The notes under the pieces are model-generated. The model had not been told where the DNA came from. It worked only from the letters and a program-made list of their open reading frames with translations, and ran no database searches. Positions 54,424 through 63,108 of a DNA stretch of 64,000 nt are shown one piece after another. Position numbers and translations under genes: made by a program. Location of the stretch: positions 62,001 through 126,000 of the forward strand of contig DATJAL010000052.1 in NCBI GenBank assembly GCA_035516255.1, written 5' to 3'. Position 1 is the first letter of the stretch. Each line of letters starts with the position of its first letter. The stretch is from Chitinivibrionales bacterium. GTDB taxonomy: Bacteria; Fibrobacterota; Chitinivibrionia; Chitinivibrionales; FEN-1185.

Positions 54424-55461
54424 ATGAGTACCCCGCTGAGTTATGCCGATGCAGGCGTTAATATTCCGGCCAAGACCGCTGCAAGAAAGCGCATTGTCAA
54501 GCTCGTTGAATCCACCTTCAATAAAAACGTTGTCGGCAAGTTCGGGCACTTCGGCGGCATGTTTTCAATTGCCGCGCTCAAGGGGTACAAGAAACCAATA
54601 CTCGTGTCTTCGGTTGACGGCGTGGGAACCAAGCTCAAGATCGCTGCGGAGACCGGCGTACACCACACCGTGGGCATGGACATTGTCAACCACTGCATCA
54701 ACGACATCCTCGTGCTCGGCGCAAAGCCGCTGTATTTCCTCGACTACATCGCGACGGGAAAGCTCGAGCCCGACGTGTTTATCAAGGTCGTTTCCGGGCT
54801 CGCCAAGGCGTGCAAGGCGGCCGACTGCGTGCTGATCGGCGGCGAAACCGCAGAAATGCCGGGCATGTACCAGGCCGGGGAATACGACATCGCGGGCACC
54901 ATCGTGGGCGTCGTTGACGAAAAAGACGTAATTGATGGAAGCGAAATACGAAAAGGAGACGTCATCATCGGCCTGCGTTCCGACGGCCTGCACACCAACG
55001 GGTACAGCCTGGCGCGGAAGATCGTGAAGGACGTCGCCCGAAAGACCTACTTCGACGTTCTCCCCGAAACCGGCCGCACCCTCGGCGAGGAACTGCTCCG
55101 GCCGCACCGGCCCTACAGCCCGGTGCTCGGCCTGATGCGAAAGGGTCTCATCCGCGGGTGCGCGCACATCACGGGCGGCGGATTCGTCGACAATGTAGAC
55201 CGCATTCTTCCCAAGGAGTGCGATGCCGCCATCGACTGCCGCACGTGGACGCCCGACCCGATTTTCACCTGGATGCAGAAAACGGCCAATGTTCAAAATC
55301 ATGAGATGTACCGTACTTTCAATATGGGAATAGGCATGGTGCTCGTAGTCAAGCCTATCGATACGGACAAGGTACTCGGGGCAAAGGAGATTTCAAGGTT
55401 TGAACCGCGGGTGGTGGGAACAATAACACAGGGAAAAGGGAAAGTTAATCTGACGTTTTAA
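54424..55461 (+). CDS. purM: Phosphoribosylformylglycinamidine cyclo-ligase, 345 aa
   Basis: SVDGVGTKLKIA (residue ~60), MDIVNHCINDILVLGA, GGETAEMPGMY, and GLRSDGLHTNGYSLAR are the four family blocks. It closes the imidazole ring of AIR, step five of purine synthesis, with ATP. The length is normal. The cysS gene follows 115 bases on, separated by a GTTGAA-type repeat, so they may be separate transcripts. Confidence 0.96.
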   Translation: MSTPLSYADAGVNIPAKTAARKRIVKLVESTFNKNVVGKFGHFGGMFSIAALKGYKKPILVSSVDGVGTKLKIAAETGVHHTVGMDIVNHCINDILVLGAKPLYFLDYIATGKLEPDVFIKVVSGLAKACKAADCVLIGGETAEMPGMYQAGEYDIAGTIVGVVDEKDVIDGSEIRKGDVIIGLRSDGLHTNGYSLARKIVKDVARKTYFDVLPETGRTLGEELLRPHRPYSPVLGLMRKGLIRGCAHITGGGFVDNVDRILPKECDAAIDCRTWTPDPIFTWMQKTANVQNHEMYRTFNMGIGMVLVVKPIDTDKVLGAKEISRFEPRVVGTITQGKGKVNLTF

Positions 55462-55469
55462 GCAAGTTA

Positions 55470-55550
55470 AAAGTTTGAAGTTGAAAGCGAGAATCTCAAT
55501 AGCAACAGGTATATTTTTTTTCTTTCAACTTTCCACCTCTAACTCTAACA
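55470..55550. repeat. GTTGAAA/TTTCAAC simple repeat between purM and cysS
   Basis: GTTAAAAGTTTGAAGTTGAAAG on the left and CTTTCAACTTTCCACCTCTAACT on the right form an imperfect inverted repeat around an AT core with a T-run (GTATATTTTTTTTC). It resembles the array at 5428-5512. A terminator for purM is possible, given the T8 run. Confidence 0.5.
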
Positions 55551-55576
55551 ATTTGTAAATTTTATCAAAATTGACC

Positions 55577-57058
55577 ATGTTTAAAAAATTCTTGATTTTC
55601 AACACCGCCTCGCGGCAGAAGGAGGAATTCGTTCCCCTTCACGATCCGGTGTCCATGTATTGCTGCGGCCCGACAGTGTATAACTTCGCGCATATCGGCA
55701 ACCTGAGGACCTACATTTTCGAGGACGTGCTCAAACGCGTGCTTCTTGCGCTTGGCTACAAGGTGAAGCATGTCGTCAACATCACCGACGTGGGGCACCT
55801 GACCTCCGACGCCGACACCGGCGAGGACAAAATGGAAAAAGGCGCCAGCCGCGAGGGGAAAACCGTGTGGCAGATCGCCGAGTATTATACCGGTGTTTTC
55901 AAGCAGAACTTAAAAGACCTCAATATCATTGAACCCCAGGTGTGGCCCAAGGCCACCGACCATATTCCCGAAATGATTAAAATGATCGCGGCGCTCAAGG
56001 ACAAGGGGTTTACTTATAAGACCGGCGACGGGATTTACTTCGATACCACAAAGTTTCCGGCGTACGCCGATTTTGCGCGGCTCGACATCGACAACCTGCA
56101 GGCGGGAAGCCGCGTTGACATGGGCGACAAGCGCAGCGCAACCGATTTCGCGCTGTGGAAATTCTCTCCCAAAGACAAAAAGCGCCAGATGGAATGGGAC
56201 AGCCCGTGGGGAAAAGGCTTTCCCGGATGGCACATCGAGTGCAGCGCCATGTCGCTCAACTACTGCGGCCAGCCCATCGACATACATTGCGGGGGCATGG
56301 ACCACGTGCGCGTGCACCATACCAACGAAATAGCCCAGGCCGAGGCCGCGACCGGCAAGCCGTTTGTCAAGTACTGGCTCCACGGCGAGTTCCTGGTGCT
56401 CGACAAGGGGAAAATGGCGAAGTCGTCCGGCGATTTTCTGACACTCGATTCCGTCAAGCAAGCGGCCGTTCCTCCGCTCGCCTACCGGATGTTCTGCTAT
56501 ACCGCGCATTACCGGAGTCCCCTTATGTTTTCGTGGGACGGCCTTAAATCGGCGGCGCAGGGTCTTGCCAACCTCAAGAAACTGATTTTTTCCGAGACGA
56601 AAAAACCAGCGGCAACGGGCTCCGTATCGCACGAGACCGTTGATCGCATTCTCGGGCCGTTTTACGACGCACTTTGCGACGACATGAACATGCCGGTCGC
56701 CTGCGCGCATGCGTGGACGGTTCTCAAAGACAAGGCGCTCAGTGCAGAGGAAAAATACGAGGCAATCGAAGCGGCCGATACGGTACTCGGCCTTGATCTT
56801 CTCAAGGATGACCGCGCAAAAGAAATAATCTCTGAAGTCGAGAAGAACGATGTGCGCCTCAAGCTGATATCGTCTTCCATTCTTGAAACGTCGCTGATAG
56901 ACAAGGTCGTGTCGCTCGCTGCGGCGCGCCAGGAGGCGCGACGCAGCAAGGCCTTTGACAAAGCGGACCGCATCAGGAAGGAATTGGCCGGCCTCGGCGT
57001 GGAAATCAAGGACCTGCCGGGCGGGATAGCCGAGTGCCGCGTGGCAGCCCGGCCGTAA
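55577..57058 (+). CDS. cysS: Cysteinyl-tRNA synthetase, 493 aa
   Basis: CCGPTVYNFAHIGNLR carries both the first zinc Cys (Tyr-Cys-Cys-Gly-Pro) and the HIGH motif. C, H and E zinc ligands follow in HIECSAM and CGGMDHVRVHHTNEIAQ. The KMSKS-type loop reads KMAKSSGDF. It charges tRNA-Cys. I use the ATG at 55577 rather than the TTG two codons earlier. The family length is about 460; the extra residues are at the C-terminal DALR domain. ClpP follows 28 bases on, so one operon is likely. Confidence 0.95.
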   Translation: MFKKFLIFNTASRQKEEFVPLHDPVSMYCCGPTVYNFAHIGNLRTYIFEDVLKRVLLALGYKVKHVVNITDVGHLTSDADTGEDKMEKGASREGKTVWQIAEYYTGVFKQNLKDLNIIEPQVWPKATDHIPEMIKMIAALKDKGFTYKTGDGIYFDTTKFPAYADFARLDIDNLQAGSRVDMGDKRSATDFALWKFSPKDKKRQMEWDSPWGKGFPGWHIECSAMSLNYCGQPIDIHCGGMDHVRVHHTNEIAQAEAATGKPFVKYWLHGEFLVLDKGKMAKSSGDFLTLDSVKQAAVPPLAYRMFCYTAHYRSPLMFSWDGLKSAAQGLANLKKLIFSETKKPAATGSVSHETVDRILGPFYDALCDDMNMPVACAHAWTVLKDKALSAEEKYEAIEAADTVLGLDLLKDDRAKEIISEVEKNDVRLKLISSSILETSLIDKVVSLAAARQEARRSKAFDKADRIRKELAGLGVEIKDLPGGIAECRVAARP

Positions 57059-57086
57059 AAATCATCCAACAAGGAGCTGAACCGTG

Positions 57087-57674
57087 ATGAATGAAAAAGA
57101 GAATTCGCTGTCAAACGATCTGAGAAAAATGCTGGTCGGCAGCGAAATCGAAGAACAGATGATGAAGCGCAGGGAAATATTCCTGTGGGGCGACATCAAC
57201 GACGAATCGGCGGCCTCCGTGGTGCAGAAGATCATCTATTTCGACGGCCAGAGCAACGAGGACATCACCCTGTTCATCAACAGCCCCGGCGGCATGATAA
57301 GCTCGGGGCTCGCCATCTATGACGTCATGCAGTATGCGAAATCCGACATCAGAACGGTGTGCATGGGGCTGGCCGCGAGCATGGGCGCCGTCGTACTGTG
57401 CGCCGGCGCAAAGGGAAAACGCCAGAGCTGGGAAAACGCCCGCATCATGATCCATCAGCCGCTTATCGCCGGCAATTTTTTCGGCCCGGCTTCGGAAATC
57501 AAAATACAGGCCGAGGAAATGCTGAAGGTGCGTGAACGGCTCAATGAGATATTGGCCGAGCATTCGGGCCAGACGCTCAAAAAGATAGAGGAGGACACCG
57601 ACCGGGACTATTTCATGTCGGCGGAAGAGGCTGTGAAATACGGCCTTATCGACACCATTGTAAAAAAATTATAA
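57087..57674 (+). CDS. clpP: ATP-dependent Clp protease proteolytic subunit, 195 aa
   Basis: The catalytic triad is complete: Ser98 in GLAASMGAVVL, His123 in RIMIHQP, and an Asp at the usual C-terminal site (DRDYFM). The protein should form the barrel that degrades substrates fed by ClpA/X/C; none of the ATPases lies here. The start could be GTG 57084 or ATG 57087; AAGGAG is well spaced for either. It is just downstream of cysS and the tRNA cluster begins 66 bases on. Confidence 0.95.
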   Translation: MNEKENSLSNDLRKMLVGSEIEEQMMKRREIFLWGDINDESAASVVQKIIYFDGQSNEDITLFINSPGGMISSGLAIYDVMQYAKSDIRTVCMGLAASMGAVVLCAGAKGKRQSWENARIMIHQPLIAGNFFGPASEIKIQAEEMLKVRERLNEILAEHSGQTLKKIEEDTDRDYFMSAEEAVKYGLIDTIVKKL

Positions 57675-57688
57675 TAAATTATAATATT

Positions 57689-57718
57689 TTGACATTAAAT
57701 TCCAACATATAGTATATT
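57689..57718 (+). promoter_or_regulatory. Promoter of the tRNA-tuf operon
   Basis: TTGACA (57689-57694), an 18-base spacer, TATATT (57713-57718). The -35 hexamer is perfect and the tRNA-Thr gene begins 22 bases downstream of the -10. This should drive the four tRNAs and the tuf gene. Confidence 0.75.
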
Positions 57719-57740
57719 TACAAAACTTTTTCGCTAAAAC

Positions 57741-57813
57741 GCCGATGTAGCTCAGCTGATAGAGCATCCGATTTGTAATCGGATGGTCGGGGGTTTGAAT
57801 CCCTCCATCGGCT
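57741..57813 (+). tRNA. tRNA-Thr (anticodon TGT)
   Basis: Acceptor GCCGATG pairs with CATCGGC; the anticodon stem TCCGA / TCGGA encloses TTTGTAA, so anticodon TGT. T-arm GGTTTGAATCC is present. The CCA end appears to be encoded (57814-57816). It is the first of four tRNA genes in a row before tuf. Confidence 0.97.
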
Positions 57814-57850
57814 CCAATAGTGGAACAGCGGCGCAAGTCAACAATCAGAT

Positions 57851-57933
57851 GGGTAGGTGCCCGAGTGGTTAAAGGGGATGGACTGTAAATCCATTGGCTG
57901 ACGCCTACGGTGGTTCGAAACCATCCCTACCCA
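57851..57933 (+). tRNA. tRNA-Tyr (anticodon GTA)
   Basis: Acceptor GGGTAGG pairs with CCTACCC; the anticodon stem ATGGA / TCCAT encloses CTGTAAA, giving GTA. It has the long variable arm of a class II tRNA (GGCTGACGCC). T-arm GGTGGTTCGAAACCATC. CCA is not encoded. Confidence 0.97.
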
Positions 57934-57942
57934 GATAAACAT

Positions 57943-58015
57943 GCGGGCATAGCTCAAGTGGTAGAGCTCCACCCTTCCAAGGTGGCTGTTGTGAGTTCGA
58001 GTCTCATTGCCCGCT
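57943..58015 (+). tRNA. tRNA-Gly (anticodon TCC)
   Basis: Acceptor GCGGGCA pairs with TGCCCGC; the stem CCACC / GGTGG encloses CTTCCAA, so anticodon TCC. D-arm and T-arm (GTGAGTTCGAGTCTCAT) are complete. Confidence 0.97.
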
Positions 58016-58028
58016 TATGCAAACTATC

Positions 58029-58102
58029 GCCCATGTAGCTCAGTTGGTAGAGCACATCCTTGGTAAGGATGAGGTTCACCGGTTCGATCCCGGTCGTGGG
58101 CT
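58029..58102 (+). tRNA. tRNA-Thr (anticodon GGT)
   Basis: Acceptor GCCCATG pairs with CGTGGGC (one G-T); the stem CATCC / GGATG encloses TTGGTAA, so anticodon GGT. The order Thr, Tyr, Gly, Thr, then tuf is the classic arrangement in many bacteria, including E. coli. Confidence 0.97.
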
Positions 58103-58168
58103 TTTCGGAAATGAACCAGGGTAGATACTAAATAAACCTTTTCACCTCACTATACCAAGGGGAGTGTC

Positions 58169-59374
58169 ATGGCAAAGGAAAAGTTCTCACGCACAAAGCC
58201 GCACGTGAATGTCGGGACCATCGGTCATGTCGACCATGGTAAAACCACGTTGACAGCCGCGATTACGCGGGTGATGTCGTCCAAGGGCCTGGCCAAGTAC
58301 ATCTCTTACGACGAGGTCGCGAAGGCGTCCGAGTCACAGGGCCGTCGTGACGAGACCAAGATCCTCACCATCGCCACGTCGCATGTGGAATACGAGACCG
58401 AAAACCGCCATTATGCGCACGTTGACTGTCCCGGACACGCGGACTATGTCAAGAACATGATCACGGGCGCGGCCCAGATGGACGGCGCCATCCTCGTGGT
58501 GAGCGCGGCCGACGGCCCCATGCCCCAGACGCGCGAGCACATCCTTCTCGCCCGGCAGGTGGGAGTTCCCTATATCGTCGTCTTCCTGAACAAGGTGGAC
58601 ACCGTTGACGATCCAGAGCTCCTTGAACTCGTCGAGCTCGAGGTGCGGGAGCTGCTTTCCAAGTACGAATTCCCGGGCGACCAGATCCCCATCATCAGGG
58701 GAAGCGCGATCCAGGTGTTGCAGAACCCGGACGATCCGGCGAAGCAGAAATGCATCCTCGATCTCATGGCCGCCATCGACAAGTATATCCCCACGCCCAA
58801 GCGCGAGACCGACAAGCCGTTCCTCATGCCGGTTGAAGACGTGTTCTCCATCACCGGCCGCGGCACGGTGGCCACGGGCAGGGTGGAGCGCGGCACGGTC
58901 AAGGTTGGAGACGAGATCGAGATCGTTGGCATCAAGGACACGCGCAAGACCGTGGTGACCGGCGTCGAAATGTTCCGGAAGCTGCTTGATAAAGCGGAAG
59001 CCGGCGATAACATCGGCTGCCTGCTCCGCGGCGTGGAGAAAGACGACATCGTGCGCGGCATGGTGCTCGCGAAGCCGGGTTCCATCACCCCGCACAAGAA
59101 ATTCAAGGCGCAGGTATACGTGCTTTCCAAGGAGGAAGGCGGACGCCATACCCCGTTCTTTTCCGGGTACCGTCCCCAGTTCTACTTCCGCACCACCGAC
59201 GTCACGGGAAGCCTCGTACTCGACAAGGGCGTCGAGATGATCATGCCCGGCGATAACGCGGCGCTCGAAGTGGAGCTCATCGCGCCCATCGCCATGGAAA
59301 AATCGCTGCGCTTCGCCATCCGCGAGGGCGGACGCACGGTTGCTTCCGGCGCGGTATCGGACATTGTCGAATAA
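58169..59374 (+). CDS. tuf: Elongation factor Tu with non-standard switch I, 401 aa
   Basis: GHVDHGKT (19-26), DCPGHAD, and NKVD are intact, and the domains 2 and 3 ([22 protein letters not shown]) are normal. The effector loop differs: where most EF-Tu have an ARGITINT-type sequence before SHVEY, here it reads [18 protein letters not shown] (58-75). The Mg-binding Thr is kept as T67, but the RGI part is replaced by KIL. Some bacterial lineages have similar loops. It is the only tuf seen and lies in the standard cluster, so it should be the working factor. Kirromycin or EF-Ts contact may be altered. Confidence 0.95.
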   Translation: MAKEKFSRTKPHVNVGTIGHVDHGKTTLTAAITRVMSSKGLAKYISYDEVAKASESQGRRDETKILTIATSHVEYETENRHYAHVDCPGHADYVKNMITGAAQMDGAILVVSAADGPMPQTREHILLARQVGVPYIVVFLNKVDTVDDPELLELVELEVRELLSKYEFPGDQIPIIRGSAIQVLQNPDDPAKQKCILDLMAAIDKYIPTPKRETDKPFLMPVEDVFSITGRGTVATGRVERGTVKVGDEIEIVGIKDTRKTVVTGVEMFRKLLDKAEAGDNIGCLLRGVEKDDIVRGMVLAKPGSITPHKKFKAQVYVLSKEEGGRHTPFFSGYRPQFYFRTTDVTGSLVLDKGVEMIMPGDNAALEVELIAPIAMEKSLRFAIREGGRTVASGAVSDIVE

Positions 59375-59455
59375 CGGAGAACACTCGAGGATGCGCCCGG
59401 CGGCGCATCATCGGTTTACAAGCGGTAACACTTTAAAAACGTATCGGCGGTACAA

Positions 59456-59608
59456 ATGCCCAGAGAGATGATTTCGTTGGAATGCACGTCATGCAAGAGA
59501 ACCAATTATTCGCTCATGAAAAACAAACGCAAGCATTCGGAGCGTCTCGAGCTGAAAAAATACTGCCCGTTCGAACGGAAACGTACGGTTCACAAAGAAG
59601 CGCGTTGA
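59456..59608 (+). CDS. rpmG: 50S ribosomal protein L33, 50 aa
   Basis: MPREMISLECTSCKRTNYS with a CTSC pair (10, 13), then KNKRKHSERLELKKYCPFERKRTVHKEAR. The length is right for L33. The zinc-form has two pairs (CxxC, CxxC); here the second is CPFE (37-40), so the fourth ligand is missing. This falls between the C+ and C- types. It is located between tuf and tRNA-Trp-secE, the usual order. Confidence 0.93.
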   Translation: MPREMISLECTSCKRTNYSLMKNKRKHSERLELKKYCPFERKRTVHKEAR

Positions 59609-59737
59609 GTACCCATTCTCTCTTAGTTTTCCCTTTGTGCCAGTCGCAGCGGCGTAGCGGAAGTGTTGCAACGTACCTCGCCGGAAAAAAATGGCTCTAT
59701 GAAAAATTGTAAACCGAACATGACGCTGAAAACGTTT

Positions 59738-59810
59738 AGGTCTGTAGCTCAATTGGTAGAGTAGTGGTCTCCAAAACCATTGGTTGGGGGTTCGAGTCCC
59801 TCCAGACCTG
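59738..59810 (+). tRNA. tRNA-Trp (anticodon CCA)
   Basis: Acceptor AGGTCTG pairs with CAGACCT; the stem GTGGT / ACCAT encloses CTCCAAA, giving CCA. The T-arm GGGGGTTCGAGTCCCTC is complete. It lies just before secE, as in many bacteria. Confidence 0.97.
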
Positions 59811-59833
59811 TTACCTCTGACAGTGGAAGACGT

Positions 59834-60025
59834 ATGAATAAACTAATTCAATATCTGAAGGATGTCAGGGCGGAGATGGGCAAGGTGAGCTGGCCCGCGC
59901 GCAATGAATTGATGGGCGCCACTTGGCTCGTGATTGTTCTCAGCCTTCTCATGGCTATTTTTGTTTACACGTGCGACCAGGTGATAAACCGGATCATCGG
60001 TTTGTTGCTCAAGATCAACCTGTAG
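59834..60025 (+). CDS. secE: Preprotein translocase subunit SecE, 63 aa
   Basis: The motif YLKDVRAEMGKVSWPARNEL then one TM helix (about 27-55, TWLVIVLSLLMAIFVYTCDQVI) matches the short SecE form. It clamps SecY. ATG at 59834 is used; GGAAG lies 7 bases upstream. The nusG gene follows 21 bases on. Confidence 0.95.
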   Translation: MNKLIQYLKDVRAEMGKVSWPARNELMGATWLVIVLSLLMAIFVYTCDQVINRIIGLLLKINL

Positions 60026-60046
60026 AAACGCTCACGAGGATTTTTC

Positions 60047-60577
60047 ATGGCAAAACGCTGGTATGCCGTCCATACATACTCGGGCCAGGAAGCGCGGGTG
60101 ATGGAAGTCATCACCGACCTTATCGCCGCAGGCGAGATGAAGGAACAGATCGGCCAGGTGCTCATGCCGACGCACGACGTGGTCCACGTGAAAAACGGCA
60201 AGAAGATCAAGACGACGCGCAAGTTCTTCCCGAGCTACATCCTGGTCGAGCTTGAATTGAACAAGGATACGTCGCATTTCATCAGGAACATCAACGGCGT
60301 CACCGGCTTCGTGGGAGGGAAAAAGCCCCAGCCGCTGCGCGACGAGGAAGTCGCGCGGATCCTGGGACAGACCGAAAAAAGCACGCGGCAGCAGATTTCA
60401 GAGGTACCATACGAGATCGGCGACGCGGTGAAAATCAAGGAAGGGCCATTCAAGGATTTCGACGGCGTGGTTGACGAAATACACCCGGAAAAAGGGAAAA
60501 TAAAGGTCATGGTGAGCGTGTTCGGAAGATCCACGCCGGTCGAGGTGGACTTCATGCATGTCAATCCGATCAGTTGA
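60047..60577 (+). CDS. nusG: Transcription termination/antitermination factor NusG, 176 aa
   Basis: N-terminal NGN domain (about 3-110, RWYAVHTYSGQE, LMP, FFPSYILV, GVTGFVGG) and C-terminal KOW (about 122-176, FEI-like GDAVKIKEGPFKDFDGVVDEI) are complete. It binds the RNA polymerase clamp and links to Rho or ribosomal S10. secE-nusG are translated together. Confidence 0.97.
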   Translation: MAKRWYAVHTYSGQEARVMEVITDLIAAGEMKEQIGQVLMPTHDVVHVKNGKKIKTTRKFFPSYILVELELNKDTSHFIRNINGVTGFVGGKKPQPLRDEEVARILGQTEKSTRQQISEVPYEIGDAVKIKEGPFKDFDGVVDEIHPEKGKIKVMVSVFGRSTPVEVDFMHVNPIS

Positions 60578-60601
60578 CGGTGATTAAATTGATTAATGTG
60601 A

Positions 60602-60630
60602 TTGACAGGATTTTAAATAGAGAATAAATC
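60602..60630 (+). promoter_or_regulatory. Promoter of the rplK operon
   Basis: TTGACA (60602-60607), a 17-base spacer, TAAATC (60625-60630). It lies in the gap after nusG, about 66 bases before the rplK start. The -35 is perfect, the -10 moderate. Confidence 0.6.
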
Positions 60631-60696
60631 TTTTTCGATATTTGAAATCACGGCCATCAAAAGAATCATGTAAATCATAGTTAGGGGGCAAGTACC

Positions 60697-61122
60697 TTGG
60701 CTAAGAAAGTAAGCGCAATCATAAAGCTGCAGATCCCGGGCGGTCAGGCGAACCCCGCGCCGCCGGTGGGACCCGCGCTGGGCCAGCACGGTGTCAACAT
60801 CATGGAATTTTGCAAGTCGTTCAATGCGAAAACAAAAGACGCGAACGGCATGATCATCCCGGTGGTGATCACCGTTTACGCAGATCGGTCGTTTACGTTC
60901 ATCACCAAGACCCCGCCGGTGTCTGTGCTCATTCTCAAAGAGCTCGGCCTCGAAAAGGGGTCGGGCGTGCCCAACAAGGACAAGGTGGGAACGCTCAACA
61001 AGGCGCAGGTAAAGAAAATCGCGGAAATCAAGATGCCCGACCTTAACGCGGCAAGCCTCGAAGCAGCAATGAACACGGTCGCGGGAACGGCGCGGAGCAT
61101 GGGCGTCAACGTCGCGGACTGA
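60697..61122 (+). CDS. rplK: 50S ribosomal protein L11, 141 aa
   Basis: [30 protein letters not shown] and KEL... [14 protein letters not shown] are the L11 signature. It forms the GTPase-associated centre with 23S rRNA and L10. The start codon is TTG, with AGGGGGC upstream. The length is typical. Confidence 0.97.
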   Translation: MAKKVSAIIKLQIPGGQANPAPPVGPALGQHGVNIMEFCKSFNAKTKDANGMIIPVVITVYADRSFTFITKTPPVSVLILKELGLEKGSGVPNKDKVGTLNKAQVKKIAEIKMPDLNAASLEAAMNTVAGTARSMGVNVAD

Positions 61123-61151
61123 AGCGAAGCACACAAAGGGAGTTCTGATAC

Positions 61152-61850
61152 ATGAAACGTCACGGCAAGAAGTGGAAGGCCTCGCGGGCAAAGATCGACA
61201 AGACCAAGGAGTATCAAATTCCGGAGGCCGTGGAATTTTTACGTACCAATAAAACCGGCAAATTCGACGAGACGCTTGAAGTCGCGATCAACCTCGGCAT
61301 TGATCCCACGAAGAGCGACCAGAACGTCCGCGGCGCGGTGGTGCTGCCGCACGGCCTTGGTAAAACCGTGCGCGTGCTCGCGTTTGCCCAGGGCGCAAAG
61401 GCCGAAGAGGCAAAGGCGGCGGGCGCCGACCACGTGGGCGCTGAGGACATGGCCGAAAAAATAAACGGCGGGTGGCTGGAGTTCGACGCCTGCATCGCGA
61501 CGCCCGACATGATGAAAGTGGTGGGCAAACTCGGAAAGATCCTCGGCACGCGCGGACTCATGCCCAACCCCAAGGTGGGCACGGTCACCATGGACATCGG
61601 CAAGGCGGTCAAGGAACTTAAAAAGGGCAAGGTCGAGTTCCGCGCGGAAAAAGGCGGCATCGTCCATGCTCCGCTGGGCAAGCTCTCGTTTGACGCGGAC
61701 AAGCTTATTGAAAATGTAAAGACTTTTCTCGAGGCGCTGGCAAAGGCGAAGCCCTCGTCCGCAAAAGGGCAGTTTCTCAAGAAGGTGGTATTGAGCAGCA
61801 CCATGGGGCAGGGCGTCAAGCTGGTGACGGCGACCGAAGCCAAGGCCTGA
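61152..61850 (+). CDS. rplA: 50S ribosomal protein L1, 232 aa
   Basis: [30 protein letters not shown]-like (PNPKVGTVT), and [17 protein letters not shown]. It lines the L1 stalk and in many species represses its own operon. The RBS is GGAG before ATG. It lies 29 bases after rplK. Confidence 0.97.
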   Translation: MKRHGKKWKASRAKIDKTKEYQIPEAVEFLRTNKTGKFDETLEVAINLGIDPTKSDQNVRGAVVLPHGLGKTVRVLAFAQGAKAEEAKAAGADHVGAEDMAEKINGGWLEFDACIATPDMMKVVGKLGKILGTRGLMPNPKVGTVTMDIGKAVKELKKGKVEFRAEKGGIVHAPLGKLSFDADKLIENVKTFLEALAKAKPSSAKGQFLKKVVLSSTMGQGVKLVTATEAKA

Positions 61851-61918
61851 CGAGGACTTCCCGGATTTCATAGAAAAAAGAATCATTGTAGAATCACCAA
61901 GCAAAGGCATACCAGATC

Positions 61919-62485
61919 ATGTCGACAAAAACCGAACGGACAAAAACCATAGAGGTCCTGGAAAAGGAATTCAAAGAGGCCAAGGGCATCTACCTCACCG
62001 ACATCAATAAAATTGATGTGGAGAAGATCACCAGGCTGCGCAACGATATCCGGAAAAAAGGGATGAAGTACATCGTTGTCAAGAACACCCTTGCGCGGAT
62101 CGCGCTCGAGCGTTGCGGGAAAAAAGACCTCACGCCGTTTTTGAAGGGACAAATCGGCGTGGTAGTGGCTCCGCAGGAGGGCATGGCGCCGGCGAAAATC
62201 ATCCGTGATTTCCAGAAGGAGTGCGCGAAACAAAACAAGGAGCTCGAACTGCTTCCCGTCAAGGTGGCCTACATCGACGGCACCACGTTTGACGGGAAGG
62301 AGACGGCGCGTCTTGCCGACATCCCGCCGCGTGACGTGCTGCTCTCCCAGTTGCTCGGCGTGCTGCAGGCGCCCATGGCGAAATTCGCCGGAACGCTCAA
62401 CGGCGTTCTCACCACGTTTGCGGCGACGCTGGATGCAGTGAGAAGTAAAAAGGAGTCGGAAGCTTCCGCTCCCAAGTCCAACTGA
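61919..62485 (+). CDS. rplJ: 50S ribosomal protein L10, 188 aa
   Basis: The start MSTKTERTKTIEVLEKEFKEA, RNDIRKKGMKYIVVKNTLAR, and LLSQLLGVLQAPMAKFAGTLNGV are all L10. The C-terminal helix binds L7/L12 dimers. The 68-base spacer after rplA may hold the L10 leader. Confidence 0.96.
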   Translation: MSTKTERTKTIEVLEKEFKEAKGIYLTDINKIDVEKITRLRNDIRKKGMKYIVVKNTLARIALERCGKKDLTPFLKGQIGVVVAPQEGMAPAKIIRDFQKECAKQNKELELLPVKVAYIDGTTFDGKETARLADIPPRDVLLSQLLGVLQAPMAKFAGTLNGVLTTFAATLDAVRSKKESEASAPKSN

Positions 62486-62524
62486 AAACTAAAACTTAAA
62501 CTTATCTCATAGGGAGGTATTACC

Positions 62525-62908
62525 GTGGCGACTTTAACGAATGAAGAACTGGTTGAGGCAATTGGCGGTAAAACAGTACTTGAGCTGTGCGATCTGATCA
62601 AGGCCATCGAAGACAAATTCGGCGTCAAGGCCGCTGCGCCCGTTGCAGTGGCGGCGGCTCCCGCCGCGGGCAGCGCGGCGGCACCGGCCGAGGAGAAGAC
62701 CGAATTCTCCGTGATCCTCAAGGACGGCGGCGCGAAGAAGATCCAGGTGATCAAGGTCGTGCGCGCGATAACCGGTCTCGGGCTCAAAGAGGCAAAAGAC
62801 CTTGTTGAAGGCGCGCCCAAACCGGTCAAGGAAGGAATTCCCAAGGCAGAGGCCGAAACGATTAAAAAGCAGCTGGAAGAAAACGGCGGCGTTGTCGAGA
62901 TCAAGTAA
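62525..62908 (+). CDS. rplL: 50S ribosomal protein L7/L12, 127 aa
   Basis: The N-terminal dimer domain (1-35), an Ala/Pro-rich hinge (38-58, [20 protein letters not shown]) and a C-terminal factor-binding domain (62-127, [24 protein letters not shown]) are present. It recruits translation GTPases. The start is GTG with GGGAGG upstream, 40 bases after rplJ. Confidence 0.97.
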   Translation: MATLTNEELVEAIGGKTVLELCDLIKAIEDKFGVKAAAPVAVAAAPAAGSAAAPAEEKTEFSVILKDGGAKKIQVIKVVRAITGLGLKEAKDLVEGAPKPVKEGIPKAEAETIKKQLEENGGVVEIK

Positions 62909-62983
62909 GCGGGGCGCTCATTCCAACATTAACGAATGCCGGTTGTTTGCATCCTTAAAAAAACAGTCATTCACGTAGCGGAC

Positions 62984-63013
62984 GCACGGAATGCCCGCAA
63001 GAGCATTTCGTGC
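62984..63013 (+). promoter_or_regulatory. Hairpin in the rplL-rpoB spacer
   Basis: GCACGGAATGC / GCATTTCGTGC form an 11-base stem (one G-U) with an 8-base loop, in the 200-base gap between rplL and rpoB. A partial attenuator or RNase III site lies at the same place in E. coli and sets the ratio of L12 to RNA polymerase. The absence of a T-run fits processing or attenuation rather than full termination. Confidence 0.6.
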
Positions 63014-63108
63014 TCGCTATTGGAAAAAACGGATTCATCCTGCCCGTTTTCGGCAAACGCGCCGAAACGTGCGCGGATAATTTCCTATAAACCCGAGGGG
63101 ACACGCGA

